From the NCBI RefSeq assembly GCF_020559915.1, contig NZ_JAJCLZ010000013.1, positions 30,779-94,778 on the forward strand: DNA of 64,000 nt. Reading direction: 5' to 3'. The stretch comes from Ruminococcus sp. 210702-SL.1.03. GTDB taxonomy: Bacteria > Bacillota > Clostridia > Oscillospirales > Ruminococcaceae. This document shows positions 1 through 5,977 of this stretch, piece after piece. The first letter of the stretch is position 1. Each line of letters opens with the position of its first letter. Under the pieces are notes generated by a model that worked only from the letters and a program-made list of their open reading frames with translations, did not search any database and had not been told where the DNA came from. The position numbers and the translations under genes are program-made.

Positions 1-36
1 ACTAAAGTTTCATTTAGTGCGGTTTTGCATATTACT

Positions 37-65
37 ATTATACCACTTTCCTTTAAGCCTGTCAA
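37..65 (-). promoter_or_regulatory. sigma-A promoter reading off the left edge
   Basis: On the minus strand there is a consensus -35 TTGACA (60-65), a 17-bp spacer and a consensus -10 TATAAT (37-42). It points out of the left edge, so a gene transcribed to the left probably starts just outside the window. Confidence 0.7.
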
Positions 66-108
66 GCCCTTTTCACTATATTTTCATCTAACAATATGTG
101 TTTTTATC

Positions 109-137
109 TTGATTACCGCGCCGAAATATGCTATAAT
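109..137 (+). promoter_or_regulatory. sigma-A promoter of the first lipoprotein gene
   Basis: -35 TTGATT (109-114), 17-bp spacer and -10 TATAAT (132-137), about 30 bases upstream of the start codon at 168. Confidence 0.65.
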
Positions 138-167
138 TAAAGAAAATCAAAATGAAAGGTCAGAATT

Positions 168-941
168 ATGAGATCAACTAAATCCGCAGCACTGATCTGT
201 GCTGCTTTACTCATGCTTATGTCCATGAGTGCCTGCAGCAAATCAGAAACCGCAAAAACAAATTCGAGCAATGCTGATTCCTCATCCGCTAAATCCATTG
301 ATAAAAAGCTCGACGTTTATCTTTCGTCTGATGGTACGCCTTATTACTTGGCTGACGACGGCACGAAGATGAATCTCTACGCATATGCCGATGAGGATGA
401 CGATACAGCCGAAGACGAAGCTTCCGCCAATTACATTTATGACAAGTACGATGCCGATGGATTGAAATTCGACATTCCTGAGGGTTGGTTTGCCGATACA
501 AGTTTCGGTTCACCTATGCTTCTCCAGCAGGCTGATTCTGACGATGAGATCAATTATGATGAGTCTATCGCGATCGTAGAAACGGAAAATGTTTTTGATT
601 CGGACAATGGCAAGGTCACTAAGAAAACCGTTAAGAGCTATTTTGATAATTATCTTGATTATGGATATTATACCGATTATAAAATTTCTGAAACCGGCTC
701 GATGAAGGTCAGCGGGGTTGATGCAAATTATTACGACGTTATAACGACCATTTCTTCTGCTCTTACAAACACTGACAGCGATGAAGATGCTGAGCCGGTA
801 GTATGCAAAACGCGTTATATAATCACCGATGAAGATACCTCGCACTGCATGATCCTTTCAGCGCTCGATAACGATGGATCGTTTGGCAGAGTTGTCGAGG
901 CGTATGAGAAGATGGCAGGTTCTCTCGAACTTTCCTCTTAA
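168..941 (+). CDS. Putative surface lipoprotein of unknown function
   Basis: A 257-residue exported protein. The first 23 residues form a lipoprotein signal peptide: positively charged start, hydrophobic core, and a lipobox ending in SAC at Cys23, so the mature protein should be lipid-anchored on the outer face of the membrane. After the anchor comes a Ser/Asn/Lys-rich linker (about 24-48) and an Asp/Glu/Tyr-rich globular part with no motif I recognise. AAAGG lies a few bases before the ATG and a promoter is visible at 109-137. It is a single-gene unit followed by tRNA-Ala. The export call is firm; the function is unknown. Confidence 0.8.
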   Translation: MRSTKSAALICAALLMLMSMSACSKSETAKTNSSNADSSSAKSIDKKLDVYLSSDGTPYYLADDGTKMNLYAYADEDDDTAEDEASANYIYDKYDADGLKFDIPEGWFADTSFGSPMLLQQADSDDEINYDESIAIVETENVFDSDNGKVTKKTVKSYFDNYLDYGYYTDYKISETGSMKVSGVDANYYDVITTISSALTNTDSDEDAEPVVCKTRYIITDEDTSHCMILSALDNDGSFGRVVEAYEKMAGSLELSS

Positions 942-977
942 ATCTCTTAATTTTTTATGAACAAATACTGTTGGCTA

Positions 978-1006
978 TTGACTTCGCATATTTTTTGTGC
1001 TATAAT
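978..1006 (+). promoter_or_regulatory. Promoter of tRNA-Ala
   Basis: -35 TTGACT (978-983), 17-bp spacer, -10 TATAAT (1001-1006), ending 19 bases before the tRNA. Confidence 0.7.
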
Positions 1007-1025
1007 AAATAAGTATTAAAAATAT

Positions 1026-1098
1026 GGGGTTATAGCTCAGTTGGTAGAGCGCTTGCTTCGCATGTAAGAGGTCAGGGGTTCGACTCCCCTTAGCTCCA
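1026..1098 (+). tRNA. tRNA-Ala (anticodon CGC)
   Basis: A full cloverleaf can be folded. The acceptor arm 1026-1032 pairs with 1091-1097 and includes the G3:U70 wobble pair that is the alanine identity element. The D arm is GCTC/GAGC, the anticodon stem CTTGC/GTAAG with a seven-base loop whose anticodon is CGC (reads GCG), and the T arm AGGGG-TTCGACT-CCCCT. The discriminator is A and CCA is not encoded. It has its own promoter and terminator. Confidence 0.95.
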
Positions 1099-1101
1099 CG
1101 T

Positions 1102-1155
1102 AAAATACCGCAGAAATCCAGCAAATTCAAGGATTTCGGCGGTATTTTTGTTTTT
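1102..1155 (+). terminator. Rho-independent terminator after tRNA-Ala
   Basis: A long stem (AAAATACCGC and GAAATCC pairing with GGATTTC and GCGGTATTTT, one small bulge) closes an 11-base loop and is followed by a T-rich run. Confidence 0.85.
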
Positions 1156-1259
1156 AACAAATTGTTTTAAATCGACTGAAATGCTGTGAAAAACCGTGGA
1201 ATCTCGTGTAAATCACACCGTAGTAACACCGATATAATGATATTTTATCGTATTCGACT

Positions 1260-1297
1260 AATCTGCTATTGTATTTTACATGAGAAAGTGATATAAT
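1260..1297 (+). repeat. 38-bp direct repeat, copy 1 (promoter block)
   Basis: Matches 2767-2804 at 36 of 38 positions in the same orientation. It contains a -35 (TTGTAT, 1269-1274), a 17-bp spacer and TATAAT (1292-1297), so both copies can act as promoters. The two copies bracket the hydrolase and CPBP genes. Confidence 0.85.
1269..1297 (+). promoter_or_regulatory. Promoter of the hydrolase gene
   Basis: -35 TTGTAT, 17-bp spacer, -10 TATAAT; lies inside repeat copy 1 and about 40 bases before the start codon. Confidence 0.6.
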
Positions 1298-1339
1298 GAG
1301 GATATAAATTAAACAAATCGGAATTTGTGAGGTTTTACA

Positions 1340-1951
1340 ATGAAATACATCCTTCTACACGGAATGGGACAGAACGCTTCGAGCTGGGACAAAACGATTT
1401 CCTATCTCCCTGATACAGCAGAAACTGTCTGTCCTGAGTTAAGCAATTTTTTTAGCGAGGGTAACTGTAATTACAGCGAATTGTATTCTTTATTTTGTAG
1501 ATACTGTAATAGGTTTCCTGAACCACTTGATCTCTGTGGACTTTCGCTCGGTGCTGTGCTTGCTCTTAATTACGCTGTCGACTTTCCACATAGGGTAAAC
1601 TCTCTTATTCTTATTGCACCGCAGTATAATATGCCGAAATTTCTTCTTAAGGTACAAAATGTGCTGTTCAAATTTATACCGGAAAGCCAGTTCAAGGATA
1701 TTGATTTGAAGAAAAAAGATTTTATCACGTTGACAAATTCGATGATGGATATAGATTTCACAAACAGTCTTAACAATGTGAATTGTCCTGTGGTTATCAT
1801 ATGCGGCGAAAAGGATAATGTTAATAAAAAAGCGGCAATAAAGCTTGCAAGAGAGCTGCCAAATGCAAAATTCATTACTATTAGCAATTCGGGGCACGAG
1901 GTCAATCTTGATAATCCACAGGGGTTAGCTAACGCTATGATGATGTTATGA
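1340..1951 (+). CDS. Alpha/beta-fold hydrolase
   Basis: A 203-residue single-domain hydrolase of the alpha/beta fold, probably a cytoplasmic esterase or lipase-like enzyme. Visible features are an N-terminal LLHGMGQ oxyanion-type motif, a nucleophile elbow of the form GLSLG (about residues 67-71), a late acid in the CGEKDNV segment and a catalytic His in NSGHEV near the C-terminus. The length is short for the family, so the cap is minimal. GTGAGG precedes the ATG at a good distance. It is followed at a short gap by a CPBP membrane protease, and the pair lies between two copies of the same promoter block. The substrate cannot be inferred. Confidence 0.85.
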   Translation: MKYILLHGMGQNASSWDKTISYLPDTAETVCPELSNFFSEGNCNYSELYSLFCRYCNRFPEPLDLCGLSLGAVLALNYAVDFPHRVNSLILIAPQYNMPKFLLKVQNVLFKFIPESQFKDIDLKKKDFITLTNSMMDIDFTNSLNNVNCPVVIICGEKDNVNKKAAIKLARELPNAKFITISNSGHEVNLDNPQGLANAMMML

Positions 1952-1988
1952 TAAATCGTAATTTGTAAATAAAAAAATGGAGACCATT

Positions 1989-2759
1989 ATGAAAAAAAGC
2001 AAAAGGATTATAGGTATTATCTTGTCTATGTTGTTTTTATTATTGCTTTACTACACATCACATTTGATAAATAACAACTTTGATGGGGCTTTAGGGTATA
2101 TGATGAAAAGCGTTCAAAGAATACTTTTTTTCATTACCGAGCTTATTATATTTGTAAAATTATATAAGAAAGACAGCATTAGAAGTATCCTCAATGTAAA
2201 TAGCTTTAAAGAAGCTATTCCTGCTTGCTCTGCTATGCTTCTTTATGTGATGTTCGATGTCATTACATATACAGTTATAGGAGCAAAGACCTGGTTAAAT
2301 ACAACCATGCCGATAGTTGCTACATGTCTTATTTTTATGCAACTTGCGACTGGCTTATGGGAAGAACTTACTTTTAGAGCGTTTGTTTGCGAAGGATATT
2401 ATCAAGGATCAAGCGCCACGTTTAAGAGAAGACTTTTATATGCGGGCATAAGCATGATGATATTTGGTATGGCACACGCCGTTGAATGTGGTTCTTTGGA
2501 ACAAGCTGTATACAGATTTATTACAACAGGAGTATGGGGATTTGCATTCGCATCTGTGTATTTATATACACATAACATACTTGTAGCAGCCATTATCCAT
2601 TTCTTTACGAATATTTTTTTAAACATATCAATATTCATATCTGACTGGAACGATTCGCCGCTTTTTATGATTCTTGATAATTATGTGCAGTGGGTGATGC
2701 TGGCTGCTATTTTGATAGTGGCAGTTGTATTTCTTTATAAGAAACCGGTCAGAGAATGA
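1989..2759 (+). CDS. CPBP-family intramembrane metalloprotease
   Basis: A 256-residue polytopic membrane protein of the CPBP (CAAX protease and bacteriocin-processing) family. Hydrophobic segments run through most of the chain, and the family motifs are present: WEELTFRAF (Glu-Glu-x3-Arg), a His in FGMAHAV and a later HFFTNIF motif, which form the glutamate/histidine active site. The start at 1989 is preferred over the in-frame ATG at 1977 because a GGAG ribosome binding site lies between the two. Members act in peptide processing, bacteriocin self-immunity or prenyl-protein processing; nothing here decides among them. Co-transcription with the upstream hydrolase is likely. Confidence 0.85.
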   Translation: MKKSKRIIGIILSMLFLLLLYYTSHLINNNFDGALGYMMKSVQRILFFITELIIFVKLYKKDSIRSILNVNSFKEAIPACSAMLLYVMFDVITYTVIGAKTWLNTTMPIVATCLIFMQLATGLWEELTFRAFVCEGYYQGSSATFKRRLLYAGISMMIFGMAHAVECGSLEQAVYRFITTGVWGFAFASVYLYTHNILVAAIIHFFTNIFLNISIFISDWNDSPLFMILDNYVQWVMLAAILIVAVVFLYKKPVRE

Positions 2760-2766
2760 AATACTC

Positions 2767-2804
2767 AATCTGCTATTGTATTTTGCATGAGAAAGTGGTA
2801 TAAT
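2767..2804 (+). repeat. 38-bp direct repeat, copy 2 (promoter block)
   Basis: Second copy of the block at 1260-1297, with two mismatches. It lies just after the CPBP gene and before the DUF3783-like gene. Confidence 0.85.
2776..2804 (+). promoter_or_regulatory. Promoter of the DUF3783-like gene
   Basis: -35 TTGTAT, 17-bp spacer, -10 TATAAT (2799-2804), about 35 bases before the TTG start codon. Confidence 0.6.
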
Positions 2805-2839
2805 AAAAATGTAAAATCTGAAAAAGGATATGGTATGAT

Positions 2840-3235
2840 TTGAAAGCTATAATTAAAAAGAGCAGACCGAAAGTTCTTGCCGCTAATCTGTCGGGTCAGA
2901 ATCTCTCGGCATTGCAAAATACTTCGCAGAAGTTTTCGGCTGACGTGATAACGGTCGAAGATCAGCAGATTGCCGTCTCAGCAGCGCTTGGAGAAACCTC
3001 GGCTGAGTGTTCGGATAAAGGCAAATATGCTGACAGCAACGCAGAATTTTTGCTTTTTGCAGGCTTTGACAGAGCCGCGCTAAATAATTTTTTGGACGAG
3101 CTTAATAAAGTGCGGGCAAATGTTGATCTGAAAGCCATGTACACGCCTAACAACCGTAACTGGTCGGTGGCGCATCTTATCGACGAACTTGAAAAAGAAC
3201 ACAAGCAAATGACTGGCGGCGATGTAAATGGCTGA
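2840..3235 (+). CDS. DUF3783-like small protein
   Basis: A 131-residue cytoplasmic protein starting at a TTG codon. The C-terminal half (LLFAGFD, then a helical stretch, then YTPNNRNWSVAHLIDELEKEH) matches my memory of the DUF3783 domain of Clostridia, whose function is not known. The N-terminal part is Lys/Ala/Ser-rich without a motif. The gene overlaps the following transporter by 8 bp, so the two are probably translationally coupled. The upstream promoter lies in the duplicated block. Confidence 0.7.
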   Translation: MKAIIKKSRPKVLAANLSGQNLSALQNTSQKFSADVITVEDQQIAVSAALGETSAECSDKGKYADSNAEFLLFAGFDRAALNNFLDELNKVRANVDLKAMYTPNNRNWSVAHLIDELEKEHKQMTGGDVNG

Positions 3236-4100
3236 GAGTAAAAACAAGCGCCTTTACGGTATAATTTGCATAATCTGTTCGGCGTTCTGCTTCGCGTGGA
3301 TGAGCACGTTCGTGCGACTCGCGGGCGACCTGCCGTCTATGCAAAAGGCGTTTTTCCGAAATTTCGTTGCGCTGTTTTTCGCGCTGATAATGCTGAAAAA
3401 GATGCACATACCATTGAAATGTCACGATAAAAAGAACCTCCCTGCCCTGCTGATACGCTCCTCGCTCGGCGCGCTGGGAATCGTCGGCAACTTTTACGCG
3501 GTAGATCATCTGGTGCTTTCCGACGCTTCGATGCTCAACAAAATGTCGCCGTTTTTCGCGGTTCTGTTCTCATTTTTGTTCTTAAAAGAAAAGCTCACGC
3601 CGTTTCAAGGCGCAACGGTTCTTGTGGCGTTCATCGGCAGTTTGTTTGTAATAAAGCCCTCTTTTTCGGGATTTTCTTCGCTGCCCGCATTTGCTGGGCT
3701 TTTCGGCGGTATCGCAGCGGGTGCGGCTTACACGGCGGTCAGATATTGTGGAAATCACGGTGAGAAAGGCCCGTTCATAGTAGCCTTTTTCTCAGGATTT
3801 TCAAGCCTTTTCTTCCTGCCGTGGCTGATACTTGATTACCACCCGATGACGCTTAATCAGCTGCTTTGTCTGCTTGGCGCAGGTCTTGCGGCTGCCGGCG
3901 GTCAGTTTTCCATCACAGCAGCGTACACTTACGCTCCCGCCAAAGAGATCTCGGTCTACGATTATACGCAGCTTATCTTTACGACTATAATCGGCTTCGT
4001 ACTCTTTTCTGACAAACCTGACATTTTCAGTATAATCGGATACATAATAATCGTTTCAACTGCGTTCGCTTCGTTCAAATACAATCAAAAGCACGCTTGA
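3228..4100 (+). CDS. DMT-superfamily (EamA) transporter
   Basis: A 290-residue inner membrane protein with ten predicted hydrophobic segments arranged as two EamA repeats of about 140 residues. The end of the first repeat has the typical conserved pattern around SDASMLNKMSPFFAVLFS and FLKEKLTPFQ. Members of this superfamily carry out metabolite export or uptake, and the substrate is open. It overlaps the preceding gene by 8 bp. The promoter of the next gene overlaps its stop codon. Confidence 0.85.
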   Translation: MAESKNKRLYGIICIICSAFCFAWMSTFVRLAGDLPSMQKAFFRNFVALFFALIMLKKMHIPLKCHDKKNLPALLIRSSLGALGIVGNFYAVDHLVLSDASMLNKMSPFFAVLFSFLFLKEKLTPFQGATVLVAFIGSLFVIKPSFSGFSSLPAFAGLFGGIAAGAAYTAVRYCGNHGEKGPFIVAFFSGFSSLFFLPWLILDYHPMTLNQLLCLLGAGLAAAGGQFSITAAYTYAPAKEISVYDYTQLIFTTIIGFVLFSDKPDIFSIIGYIIIVSTAFASFKYNQKHA

Positions 4101-4125
4101 CACGGCGGAAATTACATGGTATAAT
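4097..4125 (+). promoter_or_regulatory. Consensus sigma-A promoter
   Basis: Perfect -35 TTGACA (4097-4102) and -10 TATAAT (4120-4125) with a 17-bp spacer; the -35 overlaps the stop codon of the transporter gene. Confidence 0.8.
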
Positions 4126-4172
4126 AAAAGCACGTTAAAAAACTACAAACAAATGAAAAAGGGGTGCTTAAT

Positions 4173-4583
4173 TTGAAAAAGGATCTATTTGATTATATCT
4201 GGACTGATAAAAAAAGAACGCTTTTCGGTCTGCCATTGTCTTTTACCAGATATTTTCTTACGGAAACGAAATTTATCACACGCAAGGGTTTCTTGAGCGT
4301 TGAAGAGGATGAGCTTGAGCTTTACAAGGTCACCGATAAGAAGCTTGTAATGCCTTTCGGTCAGCGCATTTTCGGCTGTGCTACGATAGTTCTCCACGTC
4401 AGAAATGATGTTGACACGCCTGTTAAGGAGATCAAGTCGATAAAGAACGCGCGCAAGGTACTCGAAATGATCGATAAGCAGATCGACATGAACAGAGATA
4501 AGTATAATATCCGCGGCAGAGATATGTACGGCGGAGAACCGCATCACGGAGAAATGGAATTTAATGACTACGATCCGATGTGA
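4173..4583 (+). CDS. PH-domain-like protein of unknown role
   Basis: A 136-residue protein starting at TTG (4173). An in-frame GTG at 4164 is disfavoured because the AAAGGGG ribosome binding site overlaps it and is well placed for the TTG. Residues of the form TETKFITRKGFLSVEEDELELYKV, followed by GxRIFGCATIVLHV and DTPVKEIKSIKNA, resemble a bacterial PH domain (bPH2), with a basic C-terminal tail. No membrane segment is visible. It has its own promoter and is followed by a strong terminator, so it is monocistronic. The PH assignment is by pattern only. Confidence 0.6.
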   Translation: MKKDLFDYIWTDKKRTLFGLPLSFTRYFLTETKFITRKGFLSVEEDELELYKVTDKKLVMPFGQRIFGCATIVLHVRNDVDTPVKEIKSIKNARKVLEMIDKQIDMNRDKYNIRGRDMYGGEPHHGEMEFNDYDPM

Positions 4584-4588
4584 TCGTG

Positions 4589-4618
4589 ACGCCTGCGCAT
4601 TTAGTGCAGGCGTTTTTT
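4589..4618 (+). terminator. Rho-independent terminator
   Basis: An 8-bp perfect stem (ACGCCTGC with GCAGGCGT) and a six-T run, located right after the PH-like gene and immediately before the ribosome binding site of the next gene. Confidence 0.85.
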
Positions 4619-4627
4619 CGGAGTAAT

Positions 4628-5686
4628 ATGGATATTAAAGATTTTACAGACCTGCAAGAATCGTGGGAAGCGCTAAAGACCTCTTCTCTGCCCGTCTGCA
4701 TTTACGGTACGGGCAATGCCTGCGAGCGCATTTTGGAGCAGTTTGAACAGCGCGGCATATTTTGTAGCGGCATTTTTGCAAGCGATGGCTTTGCAAGAGG
4801 ACAGATTTTTCATGGATACAAAGTTGAAACGCTTTCACAAATAGAACAACGCCTGGGCGATATAGTGGTCTGCTGTGCTTTCGGAAGTTCCCTGCCCGAT
4901 GTTATGCGGCAGATAAGGGACATTGCAGCAAAACATAAGCTTGTTTTTCCCGATCTGCCTGTTGCGGGTGATGAGCTGTTCTCAAAGCGTGGATTGCTCG
5001 AAATGTTTACTGATGTTCAGAATATGAGCAAATTATTTGCAGATGATCTTTCTGTACAAACGTTTATAAACGTGCTGAAATTCAAGATGACGGGCGATAT
5101 TTCATTTTTGGATAACTTTTTCAGCAGCGACAAGACGTCAGATATTATCGCTCTTGGCGATGACGAAATATACGCAGACCTCGGTGCTTACACCGGCGAC
5201 ACGGCGGAAGAGTTTATCCAAAGCGTTGGCGGAAAGTACAAGCGCATTTACACTTTCGAGCCTGACAAGCGCAATTTTAGAAAGTGTGTGCGGCGGCTGA
5301 TGAAGTACGATAATATCACTATGATAAACGCCTGTGCATGGTGCACCTGTGGGCAGCAACGGTTCAGCCAAAGTTCTGGCAGACAGTCTAAGGTCGGCGA
5401 CAAGGGCACGCTTATCGCCGCCAAAACGCTTGATTCTGCGGTCAGAAGCGGCGGATGTACACTGATAAAGTATGACGTCGAGGGCGCTGAGCGTGAGGCT
5501 CTGGCAGGCTCTGAAAAGACGATAACGCGCTTTCATCCGAAGCTTGCGGTATCGGTATATCACCGTCCGTATGATATGCTGGAGCTGACTGAGTACGTTC
5601 ACAAACTGCTGCCGAACCACCGACTTTATCTGCGGCAGACCCCATATTACCCCGCGTGGGACACTATACTTTACGCTGTAAAATAA
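4628..5686 (+). CDS. FkbM-family methyltransferase
   Basis: A 352-residue protein. The N-terminal third contains a nucleotide-binding-like segment (IYGTGNACERIL) seen in sugar-metabolism fusions. The C-terminal half has the FkbM methyltransferase pattern: EIYADLGAYTGDTAEEF as the SAM-binding loop, YTFEPDKRNF with its acidic ribose-binding residue, and IKYDVEGAEREAL. The start is set to 4628, because upstream in-frame codons would place a terminator hairpin inside the gene; GGAG lies 5 bases upstream. Members O-methylate sugars or natural products. The target is unknown and there is no polysaccharide cluster nearby. Confidence 0.8.
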   Translation: MDIKDFTDLQESWEALKTSSLPVCIYGTGNACERILEQFEQRGIFCSGIFASDGFARGQIFHGYKVETLSQIEQRLGDIVVCCAFGSSLPDVMRQIRDIAAKHKLVFPDLPVAGDELFSKRGLLEMFTDVQNMSKLFADDLSVQTFINVLKFKMTGDISFLDNFFSSDKTSDIIALGDDEIYADLGAYTGDTAEEFIQSVGGKYKRIYTFEPDKRNFRKCVRRLMKYDNITMINACAWCTCGQQRFSQSSGRQSKVGDKGTLIAAKTLDSAVRSGGCTLIKYDVEGAEREALAGSEKTITRFHPKLAVSVYHRPYDMLELTEYVHKLLPNHRLYLRQTPYYPAWDTILYAVK

Positions 5687-5690
5687 AAGA

Positions 5691-5724
5691 CGGCTGTGCA
5701 TTTTGCTGCACAGCCGTTTGTTTT
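5691..5724. terminator. Bidirectional terminator
   Basis: A 10-bp perfect stem (CGGCTGTGCA with TGCACAGCCG) with a loop of 6 bases and T-rich flanks on both strands. It separates the convergent methyltransferase gene (plus) and the 49-residue membrane protein gene (minus). Confidence 0.85.
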
Positions 5725-5729
5725 ATTGC

Positions 5730-5879
5730 TCATATACCGCACTCTTCGTAATCTTTCCACTTTTCATAATGCGCTTTATCCTCAAAATACTTGTAAAAAA
5801 GCAGAGCGATAGAAGCTATCACGAGCAGAAGTGCGCCGGTGAGTGTCCAGAATGATTTTTTCTTTGAATATTTTTCCAC
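5730..5879 (-). CDS. Small single-span membrane protein (49 aa)
   Basis: A GTG-started reading frame of 49 codons. The protein begins VEKYSKKKSFW, has one hydrophobic segment (about residues 12-28, TLTGALLLVIASIALLF), and ends in a charged, aromatic tail with a Cys (EKWKDYEECGI). The gene call is supported by a perfect sigma-A promoter (5921-5949), an AAAGGA ribosome binding site 9 bases before the GTG, and a strong terminator directly after the stop. It lies downstream of a two-component kinase gene on the same strand. It has no recognised family. A role as accessory protein of the sensor is only inference from position. Confidence 0.75.
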   Translation of the reverse strand: MEKYSKKKSFWTLTGALLLVIASIALLFYKYFEDKAHYEKWKDYEECGI

Positions 5880-5920
5880 AATATGTCATCCTTTCGCCGC
5901 TTGGCAATTTATCTGTTTTT

Positions 5921-5949
5921 ATTATAACATAATAATCACCTGATGTCAA
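5921..5949 (-). promoter_or_regulatory. Consensus sigma-A promoter of the 49-aa gene
   Basis: Minus-strand TTGACA (5944-5949), 17-bp spacer, TATAAT (5921-5926). It lies between the stop codon of the kinase gene and the small gene, so the small gene can be expressed on its own. Confidence 0.8.
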
Positions 5950-5977
5950 TACAAGCTTTGTGAAAAAAATGGTCTAA

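Larger units (their letters stand above)
1156..1339 (+). other. Intergenic stretch with promoter block
   Basis: This gap holds no convincing gene. Its right half carries the first copy of a duplicated promoter block (1260-1297). The left half is unassigned; a short reading frame antisense to the tRNA is the usual tRNA artefact. Confidence 0.5.

Noticed and set aside
975-1160. 61-residue frame antisense to tRNA-Ala
   Set aside because: It is the well-known artefact made by reading a tRNA backwards; the peptide contains the GSRTPDLLH-type string seen in many spurious entries.
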